Source: Paractinoplanes aksuensis (GTDB taxonomy: Bacteria; Actinomycetota; Actinomycetes; Mycobacteriales; Micromonosporaceae). From it: a stretch of DNA of 64,000 bases. The notes under the pieces were generated by a model. The model did no database searches and was not told the origin of the DNA. It was given only the letters and a program-made list of their open reading frames with translations. Position numbers and translations under genes: made by a program. This document shows, in pieces, positions 1 through 7,885 of the stretch. Within the stretch, counting starts at the first letter, position 1; every line of letters starts with the position of its first letter. Where the stretch lies: contig NZ_JAMYJR010000035.1 of assembly GCF_024137025.1 (NCBI RefSeq), positions 1 through 64,000 of the forward strand. Reading direction: 5' to 3'.

Positions 1-96
1 CGACGGCACTCGAGCCGGGACGACGGCACTCGAGCCGGGACGACGGCACTCGAGCCGGGACGACGGCACTCGAGCCGGGACGACGGCACTCGAGCC
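1..96. repeat. 20-bp tandem repeat, about five copies
   Basis: Five head-to-tail copies of CGACGGCACTCGAGCCGGGA open the window; the fifth diverges at its 3' end. The core GGCACTCGAGCCG holds the palindrome CTCGAG. The last copy runs into a CGGATATCC element, and a similar GGCAC-GA-CCG segment lies beside the second CGGATATCC element near 248, so the array seems to be an amplified part of a larger composite repeat. There are no unique spacers, so it is not CRISPR. The array may extend left of the window. Confidence 0.9.
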
Positions 97-300
97 GCAA
101 CAAACGGATATCCCATTCGCCATGGCGGCATGATTAGCACCGCAACGCACCAGGGCCGCGCCATCACCAAGTCGGCCCGGGAGTCGGTGCGGCCTGCACC
201 GGACACGCATAAGGCCTACCGCGCGGGCGGCACTCGGGCTGGGCGGGCGGCACACGAACCGCAACGACCGGATATCCCATCCGCTATAGCGGCAAGGCTT
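83..300. repeat. Pair of CGGATATCC-type composite repeats
   Basis: Two imperfect copies of about 48 bp (roughly 83-131 and 248-297) share the order GGCAC, GA-CCGCAAC, CGGATATCCCAT, then a short palindrome. The palindrome is GCCATGGC in the first copy and CCGCTATAGCGG in the second. The same CGGATAYCC core recurs at 44.2-44.6 kb and inside rph at 58.0 kb. Positions 1-328 hold no gene that I can support; the open frames there are shadows of the repeats. Confidence 0.7.
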
Positions 301-328
301 GGCACCGCGACCGACCAGGATGGCGGGG

Positions 329-1126
329 CTACGACCAGTGGAAGTCGGCCATTGCTTGGGTGGTGTGGAGGTCGTGGTTGGTGCGGCCGACCAGGCGGGG
401 TGCGGCGTGCGGGCCCGGGACGGTGTGGCCGCCGCCGCGGATGGTGAACAGGCGGACGGGGGCGTGGTCGTTCTGGTGGTGGTCGGTGCGGGTGATGTCG
501 GCGGTGAGTTCGGTGGTGGTCGGCGGGGCCGTGATGCCGTTGCGCTCGGCGAAGTAGGCGGCAGTGTCGGGTGCCGAGAGCATCTCGCCGCCGACCTTGA
601 AGGCGAAGCGGGCCCAGGCCGCCATCTCGCCGCCGTCGTACGGCACGATGCGGTCGGCGGTGCCGTGCACGATCAAGACCGGCTTCGGTACGACCGGTAA
701 GCCGGGGATCAAGAAGTTCGAAGGCGCCGGCTGCTGGGCCGCGATGATGGTCGCGCCGGCGATCAGGTCGGGGCGCTCGTGCAGCAGCCGCACCACCAGG
801 CCGCCGCCGTTGGAGTAGCCGGTCGCGTAGACCTGTCGGCCGTCGGCGTGCCGCTTGACCACCGCCTCGGCGAAGGCCACGTCGTCGACGCCGGCCAGGC
901 GGGCCGGGAAGCGGCTGCCGATGCGGGCGTCGTTCCAGTTCCCGCGGTAGCCGTCAAGGTAGGCGACCGCCGTTCCGGGGATCGCGTCGAACGCCCCGCC
1001 GGTGAAGGTGCGGAACTTGTCGGCGTTCTGCGTCGAGCCGTGGAAGACCAGCAGCAGTCGATCGTGACCGCCATCCGGCTCGATCAGGGTGTATGTGCGG
1101 GTGCGCCCCGCGGCGTCGATCTGCAT
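329..1126 (-). CDS. PHB-depolymerase-like alpha/beta hydrolase (esterase)
   Basis: This 265-residue protein resembles the PHB depolymerase/LpqC-type esterase branch of the alpha/beta hydrolases. An early LLLVFHGSTQNADKF segment suits the oxyanion-hole strand. The nucleophile elbow is GYSNGG, the acid is probably the Asp in HGTADRIVPY, and the His lies in GGGHTVPG. No clear signal peptide is visible, so it may act inside the cell. I chose the ATG at 1126, which has GAAGGA about six bases upstream, over an ATG at 1147 that falls next to the operator. It is divergent from a TetR gene across a spacer with two palindromes and is probably repressed by that regulator. The natural ester substrate cannot be read from the sequence. 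Confidence 0.85.
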   Translation of the reverse strand: MQIDAAGRTRTYTLIEPDGGHDRLLLVFHGSTQNADKFRTFTGGAFDAIPGTAVAYLDGYRGNWNDARIGSRFPARLAGVDDVAFAEAVVKRHADGRQVYATGYSNGGGLVVRLLHERPDLIAGATIIAAQQPAPSNFLIPGLPVVPKPVLIVHGTADRIVPYDGGEMAAWARFAFKVGGEMLSAPDTAAYFAERNGITAPPTTTELTADITRTDHHQNDHAPVRLFTIRGGGHTVPGPHAAPRLVGRTNHDLHTTQAMADFHWS

Positions 1127-1147
1127 GGCCAATCCTTCACCGTCCAC

Positions 1148-1201
1148 GGATAACCTATCCGTTTCACCGTAGCAGCATCCGGATAAGTAATCCGGTTATC
1201 C
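1148..1201. promoter_or_regulatory. Two palindromic TetR operators in a divergent promoter
   Basis: The spacer between the esterase and tetR holds GGATAACCTATCC followed by GTTTC (1148-1165) and CCGGATAAGTAATCCGG followed by TTATCC (1179-1201). On the minus strand the first reads GAAACGGATAGGTTATCC. Paired palindromes between a TetR gene and a divergent target are the usual layout for autoregulation plus target control. The GAAACGGATA half is repeated in the tandem array downstream of tetR. Confidence 0.7.
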
Positions 1202-1209
1202 TGGTCACC

Positions 1210-1824
1210 GTGACCCGCAAAGACGCCACCCGCAACTGGCAGCACATCGTCGACACCGGCCGCGCGTTCCTCGACGAGGACCGTCCGCTCCGGCTCAACG
1301 ACATCGCCCGCGAGGCGTCGATCGGGGTGGCCACGGTCTACCGCCACTTCCCCACCGCCGAAGCCCTGCTCGAAACTCTGGCCCGGCCCCGCCTGGAACA
1401 GTTGGTCGCCGACGCCGAGATCGCCCTGCGCAGCGACAACGACGAGTGGACGGCGTTCGCCGATTTCCTCACCGCCGGCATCAACGCGCAACTGGCCGAC
1501 CCCGCCGTCCAGCCGGTCTTCGCCGCCACCACCCACGAACTGCCCGAGACCGCCGAACTGGTCACCCGCCTGAACACCCTGACCGGCGAACTGCTCGCCT
1601 GGGTCCACGCCGCCGGCCGAATCAAACCAGGCATCGACCACAACGACATAACCCGCCTGATGTGCGGCGTCGTTTTCGCAGCCACAGTCCACGCAGCCCC
1701 GACCGAGCGCCCAGCCCTGACCCGCCGCTACCTGGACGTCGCACTCGACGGCCTGTCCGTCCGCGAAACGGATAACAAACAACGCGGCAGCGACCGCCGA
1801 GGTCGGCGAGTGCGAAACGGATAA
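1210..1824 (+). CDS. TetR-family regulator
   Basis: This 204-residue protein has an N-terminal TetR helix-turn-helix. The segment LNDIAREASIGVATVYRHF is the recognition region, followed by PTAEALLE. The C-terminal ligand domain looks like the SACE_7040/YvdT-type group (helices with ELPETAELVTRL and MCGVVFAATVHA). The start is taken as GTG 1210, which leaves both operators upstream; an in-frame start at 1093 would run through the operators and into the divergent gene. The last 20 or so residues (after VALDGLSVRET) are encoded by the tandem repeat array that begins at 1765, so the natural C-terminus was probably replaced or extended by repeat sequence. It likely represses itself and the esterase. 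Confidence 0.85.
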   Translation: MTRKDATRNWQHIVDTGRAFLDEDRPLRLNDIAREASIGVATVYRHFPTAEALLETLARPRLEQLVADAEIALRSDNDEWTAFADFLTAGINAQLADPAVQPVFAATTHELPETAELVTRLNTLTGELLAWVHAAGRIKPGIDHNDITRLMCGVVFAATVHAAPTERPALTRRYLDVALDGLSVRETDNKQRGSDRRGRRVRNG

Positions 1825-2041
1825 CAACACACCGCCAGCAGCGCAATCACACCCGATCGCTGGCGGGCCAGAGGTGCGGGCATTTAGCAGCACGGCAGCA
1901 ACCGCCGAGGTAGGCGAGTACGAAACGGATAACAACACACCGCCAGCAGCGCAATCACACCTGACCGCTGGCAGGCCATAGGTGCGAGCAATTAGCAGCA
2001 CGGCAGCAACCGCCCGGACCAGCGCGCTCGAAACGGACAAC
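1765..2041. repeat. 108-bp tandem repeat carrying operator-like GAAACGGATAAC
   Basis: Two full units start at 1814 and 1922 with an exact 108-bp period; a third begins at 2030 and fades out. A shortened first unit of 49 bp starts at 1765, inside the 3' end of tetR, and lacks the middle 59 bp. Each unit opens with GAAACGGATAAC (GAAACGGACAAC at 2030), which matches half of the tetR operator. The units also share CACCGCCAGCAGCGCAATC and TTAGCAGCACGGCAGCAACC. No convincing gene lies between 1825 and 2546. Confidence 0.85.
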
Positions 2042-2281
2042 GCGAAGCGGCTGGCACAGGGCTGACGCCACAGCTCACACCCGTCGATCAGCACGCGGCA
2101 GGGTGTCTCGGGGCGTCATGACTCACGGCATGGCGGAGCAACCGGCGCGAGTTCAGGGCGGCGTCAGCATGAGTGGTGAGCTTCTACCCGCTGGATCGCG
2201 TTACCCAGCAATCGCCGGGACGACTCGCGGATCAGCCAGTGCATGCCCAGCAGTCTGGGGTCATTGATGATCTTCCGCAGC

Positions 2282-2361
2282 GCGAGAAGCGCGAGAAGCG
2301 CGAGAAGCGCGAGAAGCGCGAGAAGCGCGAGAAGCGCGAGAAGCGCGAGAAGCGCGAGAGA
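2282..2361. repeat. 9-bp tandem repeat (GCGAGAAGC), eight copies
   Basis: Eight exact copies of GCGAGAAGC run from 2282 to 2353, followed by a broken copy. The unit is a multiple of three, so every frame stays open and yields artefactual repeats such as REK, ARS or ALL. Such an array is prone to slippage. It lies in a gene-free spacer upstream of the second TetR gene. Confidence 0.9.
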
Positions 2362-2502
2362 CGGCGGGGAACCAGCCGGCGATCCGTTGAACTCCGTCAC
2401 GACGTTGAGGGAGGCTCACCAGCCCGTGCTGGAACACTTCCGGCAAGGTTCGTGCGCCGCGGGCGGGTCGTCGCCGATAGCACCACCTACCCCGTTCGGC
2501 TT

Positions 2503-2517
2503 CCTAAAAGATTTAGG
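2503..2517. promoter_or_regulatory. Palindrome upstream of tetR-SGNH operon
   Basis: CCTAAAAGATTTAGG is a perfect 6-bp inverted repeat about 30 bases before the start at 2547. It is AT-rich against a GC-rich background and is followed by TTGCATAAT, a fair -10 candidate. A CTTTAGG half recurs just before the ribosome binding site. It is probably the operator of the adjacent TetR protein. Confidence 0.55.
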
Positions 2518-2546
2518 TTGTTGCATAATAGCTTTAGGAGGTGCAC

Positions 2547-3125
2547 ATGGGGCGAGTGGGACTTACGGCGGATCGGGTGGCCCGGGCCGGGGCCGAACTG
2601 GCTGATGAGGTGGGCTTCGAACAGGTGACGCCGTCGGCGGTGGCGCGGCGGGTCGGTGTGCAGGTGGCCAGCCTCTATTCGCACGTGCGCAACGCGGAGG
2701 ACCTGCGCGTCCGCATCGCCCTGCTCGCCCTCGAAGAGATGGCCGACCGGGGGGCCGCCGCGCTGGCCGGCCGGGCGGGGAGGGACGCGCTGGTCGCGCT
2801 CGGCGCCACCTATCGCGACTACGCCCGCGAGCATCCCGGGCGATACGCCGCCGCGCAGCTCCGGCTCGACCACGAGACCGCGATGGCCAGCGCCGGGCCG
2901 CGGCACTCGGCCATGATGCGGGCGATCCTGCGCGGTTACGAGCTGCCCGAACCCGAACAGACCCATGCGGTCCGGCTCATCGGCAGCGTTATCCACGGAT
3001 ACATCATCCAGGAGCTCGGCGGCAGCTTCGACCACAGCGAACCCGGCCCGCAGCAGTCGTGGGACCGCATCCTCGACGCCCTCGACTCGCTGCTGCGGCA
3101 CTGGCCCCACGAAGGACAACGATGA
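2547..3125 (+). CDS. TetR/AcrR regulator with WHG-type C-terminal domain
   Basis: The 192-residue protein has a TetR helix-turn-helix in its first 55 residues (VTPSAVARRVGVQVASLYSH) and a C-terminal domain like the TetR WHG family: YRDYAREHPGRYAA, then a late VIHGYIIQELGG helix. The ATG at 2547 follows AGGAGG with ideal spacing, better than the GTG at 2541. Its stop overlaps the next start (ATGA), so it is translationally coupled to the SGNH hydrolase. The palindrome at 2503 is the likely autoregulatory site. Confidence 0.88.
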   Translation: MGRVGLTADRVARAGAELADEVGFEQVTPSAVARRVGVQVASLYSHVRNAEDLRVRIALLALEEMADRGAAALAGRAGRDALVALGATYRDYAREHPGRYAAAQLRLDHETAMASAGPRHSAMMRAILRGYELPEPEQTHAVRLIGSVIHGYIIQELGGSFDHSEPGPQQSWDRILDALDSLLRHWPHEGQR

Positions 3126-4285
3126 TCACCACACCCATCACCGCCGATCTGGTGCGCGGCGCCGTCGAGCTCGAACTGACCGCCCACGGCCTGTTGCCGC
3201 ACCGGCTGCCGGCGTGGGCCCGCGCCCAGGGCAACGATCCGCAACTGACCATGGCCGAGGGCCAACCTTCGGGCGTACGGGTGGTCTTCCGCACCCGGGC
3301 GGCGGTCATCGAACTCGTGACCGCACCGACCAAGCTCGTCTACCGCGGCGCCCCGCCTCGACCGCAGGGCGTCTACGACCTGTACGCAAACGGTGTTCTG
3401 GCCGGCCGGCAGAGTGTCACCGGTGGCACGACGGTCACGATCGACATGGCCACCGGCACGACGGAAGCCGAGCCGGGCGAGCCCGGACGCGCGCGCTTCG
3501 AGGGTCTGGCCCCCACGCTGAAGACGGTCGAGATCTGGTTGCCGTTCAACGAGAAGACCGAGCTGATCGAGCTGCGCACGGACGAGCCGATCGAGGCCGC
3601 CCCCAGTGTCGACCGGCCGCGATGGCTGCACCACGGCAGTTCGATCAGCCACGGGTCGAACACGGCGAGTCCCAGCACCACCTGGCCCGCCATCGCGGCC
3701 CGGCGCGCCGGCTTCGAGCTGACCAACCTGGGGCTGAGCGGCAGCGCCCTGCTCGACCCGTTCACCGCCCGGACGATGCGCGACCTGCCGGCCGACGTGA
3801 TCAGCGTGAAGATCGGCATCAATGTCGTCAACGCCGACCTGATGCGCTTGCGCGCGTTCGGGCCGGCCGTGCACGGCTTCCTCGACACGCTCCGCGAGGG
3901 CCATCCGTCCACGCCGTTGCTCGTGGTGTCGCCGATCCTGTGCCCGATCCACGAGGACACGCCCGGGCCGGGCGCTTTCGACCCGGCCGCGTTGGCCGAG
4001 GGACGGGTCAGCTTCATCGCTACCGGCAACCCGGCCGACCGCGCCGCGGGCAAACTGACGCTGACGGTCATCCGTGAGGAGCTGGCTCGCATCGTCGCCG
4101 AGCGCGCCCAGACCGACCCGCAGCTGTCCTATCTGGATGGACTTGAGCTGTACGGCGAGGCCGATTCTGCCGCTCATCCCCTGCCCGACCAGCTTCATCC
4201 GGACGCCGCCACCCACCAAGTGATCGGCGAACGCTTCGCGGACAAGGGATTCCCTCTGCTCGGCCCCATCCCCAGTAGAGTGTAG
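3122..4285 (+). CDS. SGNH/GDSL hydrolase with N-terminal beta domain
   Basis: The 387-residue protein has an N-terminal beta-rich domain of about 170 residues, then an SGNH hydrolase core. Block I is HHGSSISHGS with the nucleophilic Ser, block II is GLSGSA, block III is KIGINVVN, and block V is LPDQLHPDAATH with the catalytic Asp and His. No signal peptide is apparent. Two-domain SGNH enzymes of this kind resemble carbohydrate esterase-type deacetylases, but the substrate is not evident. It is coupled by ATGA overlap to the upstream TetR gene, so its inducer is probably its substrate or product. Confidence 0.85.
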   Translation: MITTPITADLVRGAVELELTAHGLLPHRLPAWARAQGNDPQLTMAEGQPSGVRVVFRTRAAVIELVTAPTKLVYRGAPPRPQGVYDLYANGVLAGRQSVTGGTTVTIDMATGTTEAEPGEPGRARFEGLAPTLKTVEIWLPFNEKTELIELRTDEPIEAAPSVDRPRWLHHGSSISHGSNTASPSTTWPAIAARRAGFELTNLGLSGSALLDPFTARTMRDLPADVISVKIGINVVNADLMRLRAFGPAVHGFLDTLREGHPSTPLLVVSPILCPIHEDTPGPGAFDPAALAEGRVSFIATGNPADRAAGKLTLTVIREELARIVAERAQTDPQLSYLDGLELYGEADSAAHPLPDQLHPDAATHQVIGERFADKGFPLLGPIPSRV

Positions 4286-4288
4286 GCC

Positions 4289-4912
4289 GTGCGACGGTCC
4301 GACAATCAGACAGATTCGCTGGAAGCCGCCCAGTTGTTCGCTGCTCTGGACCATGGCGTTCCAGACCTACCGATGGGGCTGGCGCCGCAGGACCTCTGGA
4401 TTGCGGCCGCCGGGACCTGGGGACGGTATGGCTCGGTCGTCGCTGTGCGTCGTGATCCGGAGGAGAACGACGCGCTGCTCTCCGACGTCTATCTGCTGGA
4501 GCGGTCGCCCGGCGGCGAATGGCGGGCACCCGACAGTCGCTCGGGTTCGGGGCTTCCCGAGTGGTTGCTGGAGCGCCACGACGGCCCCCTGCCGGAGGCG
4601 CACGGCAGCGACCTGATGGACCTGAGCGCACAGATGGCCTGTGTCGGTGGCCGCTGGTTGGCCGAACTCACCGTCGTGGCCAGTCGAGCTGTCACCAACG
4701 TCGAGCTGCGGTACGGGGGTGAGGAAATTATTGTTCCCGTGCCGCCCAGCGGACTGGTGACACTGCCCGGCGTTGTCCGATCGGCCGACGACGTCGCCGA
4801 ATTCCGAGGCTTCGACGATGCCGGGCGTCTGCGATCGGTGCAGCACTACCTGCCCCTGACCGAGTACGACCGCAAACTGGGATGGCCTGACGCTTCGCTG
4901 TGGGCCCAGTAG
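4289..4912 (+). CDS. Hypothetical protein, 207 residues
   Basis: I do not recognise this protein. It is soluble and acidic with no signal peptide or membrane segment. It starts at GTG 4289, three bases after the SGNH hydrolase stop, so it is probably in the same transcript. The middle has an LAELTVVASRAVTNVELRYG segment typical of beta-sandwich proteins, and a later GFDDAGRLRSVQHYLPLTEYD segment reads like the end of a small sensor or regulator-associated domain. Codon use matches its neighbours, so it looks like a true gene of unknown role. Confidence 0.65.
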   Translation: MRRSDNQTDSLEAAQLFAALDHGVPDLPMGLAPQDLWIAAAGTWGRYGSVVAVRRDPEENDALLSDVYLLERSPGGEWRAPDSRSGSGLPEWLLERHDGPLPEAHGSDLMDLSAQMACVGGRWLAELTVVASRAVTNVELRYGGEEIIVPVPPSGLVTLPGVVRSADDVAEFRGFDDAGRLRSVQHYLPLTEYDRKLGWPDASLWAQ

Positions 4913-4918
4913 TGACGA

Positions 4919-5260
4919 CTATGCCGTTTTGCGGGCGGTCCACAGGGTGGCCGATCGACGAAGGACGAAGTCCGGGATCTCATCGACGCGTTCCAGCAAA
5001 CGCGCGTGCATCTCGTTGCGTTTGTCGTCGGGCAGACCGTCGATGAAGCGGCCGGAACCGTGGGACCGGCTCCAGCGCCAATAGGTTTCGCCGTCCGGAA
5101 CGGGGATGGCTACTTCGAGAGTTTCCGCTCTCACGTCGATCAGCGGCGACTGCTCGAAGAGTTCGCTCTCCTCGACCTCGTTGCCGTGCCGGCCGAACCC
5201 GTCGGCCTGGAATCGGCGGTACTCGGCATAAAGGTCGACCAGCGGACTCGAGGGAGACAG
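4919..5260 (-). pseudogene. C-terminal remnant of a SAM-dependent methyltransferase
   Basis: The open frame encodes only the last part of a class I methyltransferase. The stretch EVAIPVPDGETYWRWSRSHG and then RFIDGLPDDKRNEMHARLLE are typical of the C-terminal cap of actinobacterial ubiE-like enzymes. No glycine-rich SAM motif lies upstream; the frame instead runs into an unrelated fragment on the other strand. I read it as a truncated, non-functional gene. The right boundary is approximate. Confidence 0.55.
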
Positions 5261-5489
5261 CCTGCCGAGCAGTGAAGACCTTGCTTCGGTACGGGGGTTG
5301 GAGCGCAAAGTCGAGGCGGCGCTCGCCATCGACGACGCCGGCGAATTGGACGGCGACGAATTCGGGGCGGGGCACGTGACGATCTACCTTTACGGGCCGG
5401 ACGCCGATCGGATGCTGGCCGCGGTCGAAAGCATCGTCCGGCGATTCCCGTCGCCGTCCCGCCGGGCGTATCTGCGCTACGGAACGTGA
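5259..5489 (+). pseudogene. Fragment of a small conserved actinobacterial protein
   Basis: From about 5271 the plus strand encodes SSEDLASVRGLERKVEAAL, then GELDGDEFGAGHVTIYLYGP, ending RRAYLRYGT. This looks like the C-terminal two thirds of a small uncharacterised protein with the GEFDG-EFG-YLYGPDAD pattern. No good start or ribosome site precedes it, and its beginning collides with the methyltransferase remnant, so both were probably cut at one rearrangement. A TTG at 5298 could allow a 63-residue product. Confidence 0.45.
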
Positions 5490-5558
5490 ACGACGACACC
5501 GCAGCTGAGAAGGTGCTGTGGCTTCAGCTGCGCACGCTTCCGGGGCCGGTTGCGCGGG

Positions 5559-5585
5559 TATAAGGGAGTCACGCGATCCTAGGAG
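5559..5585 (+). promoter_or_regulatory. -10 box and strong RBS of a small gene
   Basis: TATAAG at 5559 is a good -10 candidate in this GC-rich sequence and is followed by AGGAGG at 5581-5586, nine bases before the ATG at 5595. The strong signals support the short gene as real. Confidence 0.5.
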
Positions 5586-5594
5586 GAACCCGCA

Positions 5595-5747
5595 ATGGCA
5601 ACCCTTGCCCAACGTGTCCGCGCTTTCCTGCAGAGCCCGAAGGGTCAGCAGCTGGTCGACCAGGGCCGTCGGCAGTTGGCCAAGCCGGAGAACCAGCGCC
5701 GGCTGCGGGGCCTGTTCACCCGCCTGCAGGGTCGCCGCCGCTACTGA
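5595..5747 (+). CDS. Small basic conserved protein, 50 residues
   Basis: This 50-residue product begins MATLAQRVRAFLQSPKG, continues QQLVDQGRRQLAKPENQRR, and ends with a very basic LQGRRRY tail. It is helical and highly cationic. Short proteins with the AFL-SP-G-LV-QGRRQLAKPENQ pattern occur across actinomycetes with no assigned role, to my recollection. An AGGAGG site supports the start. The stop overlaps by seven bases the end of the convergent gene at 5741. Confidence 0.75.
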   Translation: MATLAQRVRAFLQSPKGQQLVDQGRRQLAKPENQRRLRGLFTRLQGRRRY

Positions 5748-6451
5748 CCCGGCGCCAACGACCGAAACCACCTGCTCATGACGTACGCGTAGTGGAGTGG
5801 ATCGACCGCGGCCGGGTCATCGAGCAGGGTGATCAGCAGGGCGCCGCTCGGTAGCCGACGGGTCCGAGCGGCGACCTCCGGCAGCGGGGGCGTGGAGAGG
5901 TTCCGGCCACGGCCCAGGTAGGTCCACCAGCCCAGCTCGCCCGGCCAGCCGCTGGGCGAGTCGATCTCGACGGGTGACAGCGGCGTGGGGGCCACGATGT
6001 CCTCGCGCACTTCGGCCTGCCAGGCCTGCTCACTGGACCACTCATCGCGGATCCGGCCCAGATCGGCATCGAGGCGTTCGGCGGCAACAAGCCACAGGCT
6101 GGTCAGCCGGGCATGAAGCTCCCGGAAAGGGTCGGCCTCAGGGCTTGGCCGGCGCCGGCAAAAGACGGCGTCGAGTGCCCAAACCAAGGTTCCGTCCCGC
6201 CACTCGACGAAGATGTCGACGTCGCCACCGGTCCAGAACTGCCCGTTCATTTCGCCGGTCGCCAGGGCGGCGATAGCGGCCTCGGGCTCGGTGACGGTCA
6301 GCAGATCGGAATCGGCGTTGGTGAACAGGTTGATCAGCCCGTCCGGGCGATGCGGATGGAGATCCCGCTCGGCCGCCAGCGCGAACACGTCACGCAGCGC
6401 CGCCTCCGCAGCCACCGGGGTCCGCAGCTCCCACGTCCAGTCCGAACCCAT
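5741..6451 (-). CDS. Hypothetical protein, 236 residues
   Basis: I do not recognise the family. The protein is soluble and acidic, rich in Trp. Notable segments are MGSDWTWELRTPVAAEAALR, a middle FWTGGDVDIFVEWRDGTLVW that may form a sheet, and a C-terminal RRLPSGALLITLLDDP-VDPLHYAYV. It has no signal peptide. It ends convergently with the 50-residue gene. The pattern could suit an immunity-type or SMI-like protein, but no toxin gene is adjacent. Confidence 0.65.
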   Translation of the reverse strand: MGSDWTWELRTPVAAEAALRDVFALAAERDLHPHRPDGLINLFTNADSDLLTVTEPEAAIAALATGEMNGQFWTGGDVDIFVEWRDGTLVWALDAVFCRRRPSPEADPFRELHARLTSLWLVAAERLDADLGRIRDEWSSEQAWQAEVREDIVAPTPLSPVEIDSPSGWPGELGWWTYLGRGRNLSTPPLPEVAARTRRLPSGALLITLLDDPAAVDPLHYAYVMSRWFRSLAPGQ

Positions 6452-6620
6452 CGCCGCATGCTATGCCAGGTGCAACGCTGACTCGCCGGCCGCGCGCCAC
6501 CTCAGGCCCGGCTCCGTGGCGCGCGCAAGCCACCAGAACAGCCAGAATCGTCACTACTAAAGCGACCACCGATGCTGGTGCCACGACCATCGCCGCCTTG
6601 AAAGGGGCGCAGCCCGGCAC

Positions 6621-6690
6621 GGCGGGCACGATCTCGGCCCGGCGGGCACGATCTCGGCCCGGCGGGCACGATCTCGGCCCGGCGGGCCCA
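6621..6690. repeat. 20-bp tandem repeat, three copies
   Basis: GGCGGGCACGATCTCGGCCC is repeated exactly at 6621, 6641 and 6661, with a partial fourth copy. It lies just before the small gene at 6704 and downstream of the nuclease gene's restored end, so it could affect either. The period equals that of the array at position 1, and both contain GGCAC near a CCGG, but the sequences otherwise differ. Confidence 0.85.
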
Positions 6691-6703
6691 CTATTGTGGG
6701 CTT

Positions 6704-6925
6704 GTGAGTACTCGCGATTTGCCTGCTCAGATTGGGGATCTGCCGCCCATCGGGCGACCGGCCAACAGCGCACTCCTCGCGGCTGGAGTCACGACCCTTG
6801 CTCAGGTCGCGACCTACAGCCGGCGCGAGATGCTGAGCTGGCATGGGGTCGGGCCGAAAGCGATCACCATCTTGGCCGCTGCGTTGGCCGAGAACGGCCT
6901 CGCCTTCGCTGATGAACAGCCCTGA
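6704..6925 (+). CDS. Small helix-hairpin-helix protein (RpoA-CTD-like)
   Basis: This 73-residue protein has a single compact domain: IGRPANSALLAAGVTTLAQV, then LSWHGVGPKAITILAAAL. This is the fold signature of the RNA polymerase alpha C-terminal domain and related HhH modules (a first helix with the A-AL-AAG pattern, then HGVGPKAI as the hairpin). Such stand-alone proteins are common in actinomycetes and presumably bind DNA or a partner; the target is unknown. The start is a GTG at 6704, just downstream of the 20-bp repeats. Confidence 0.75.
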   Translation: MSTRDLPAQIGDLPPIGRPANSALLAAGVTTLAQVATYSRREMLSWHGVGPKAITILAAALAENGLAFADEQP

Positions 6926-6969
6926 GAAGCCTCGCACGACGAGATCCAGGCGGCTGCGGCTGCGACCGG

Positions 6970-7885
6970 TCAGGACAGTCGTAGTCGGACCTGAACCGGC
7001 ATGTGGTCGCTGGGATACTGGGTGTCCCGGTGGTAGGGATTGATCAGCGCGGCCGATGTTGCGATGCCGGGGCTGGTCAGGACCCAGTCGATTCGGGGGC
7101 CGTCCGGCACCGGGGGGGCGGTAGCCATGGAATGTGCCGTAGGCCGGTCCCAGTTCGGCCGCCGTCGCCCACGTATCGCGGAAGCCGGAACGTGTGGTCA
7201 GCAGGTCGTAGACGTAGCTGCTCGAGTTGGCGGGTGTGTTGAAGTCGCCGGTCAGGATGGTCGGCAGGGCCGGGTCCATGGTTCTCATGCGGGCTCGGAT
7301 CAAGTCGGCGGCTTTGCGGCGGGCGTGTTCGCTGGCGTTGTCCAGATGCGTGTTCACGGCGTAGAAGCGACGGCCGGTCACGTGGTCCTGGAATTGGGCC
7401 CAGGTCACCATGCGAATCGACCATCCGCCCCAGGTTTCCGAACCGGGGACCTGCGGGGTGTCGGAGAGCCAGAAATGGCCGTACGCCTGGCGGGTCAGCC
7501 TTTCCTTGTTGAAGAAAATGGCCATGAACTCGCCGCGGTTACCACCCATGCGCCCCGTGCCGACGTAGTCGTAGCGGTCACCCAGGTCGTCCTCGAGATC
7601 GCGCAGCTGATCGTTGAGGCCTTCCTGGGTGCCGATGAGGTCGGGCTGCTCGACCGTCACCAGATTGCGCATAACCGGGCGACGCTGTGGCCACGAATTG
7701 GGCAGGCCAGGACCGGCGAAACGCAGATTGAACGTCATCACATGCAGGTCGGCCGGATCAGCCGGGCCGGCCAGAGCCTCCATCGCCGACGCCGCGCCGC
7801 GCGAAGCGCCGGGCAGGGCGATCGTGCTCACCACACCCAGCACCGCGGAGATCAGCGACCGCAGGACGGATCGGCGAATCGCCAT
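6970..7885 (-). pseudogene. Secreted endonuclease/exonuclease/phosphatase (EEP) protein, frameshifted
   Basis: The N-terminal part starts at ATG 7885 with a signal peptide (MAIRRSVLRSLISAV, then ALPGASRGAASA). The EEP fold follows: MTFNLRF, GTQEG with the metal-binding Glu, and LTGDFNTP. After GTFHGYR the frame is lost at a run of seven C (7112-7118 on the given strand). With six C the frame would continue PPVPDGPRIDWVLTSPGI and reach YPSDHMPVQVRLRLS and a stop at 6970, which restores the essential SDH motif. The gene is therefore a one-base frameshift, a slippage-prone tract, or a sequencing error. As written the product lacks its catalytic His and ends in unrelated sequence. Confidence 0.85.

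Noticed and set aside
1..96. Possible CRISPR array.
   Set aside because: The units are head to tail with no spacers, and no cas gene is in the window.
2164..2400. Minus-strand frame with repeated LALLALLAL that could look like a membrane helix.
   Set aside because: The hydrophobic run is produced by the 9-bp tandem repeat; no ribosome site and no recognisable domain.
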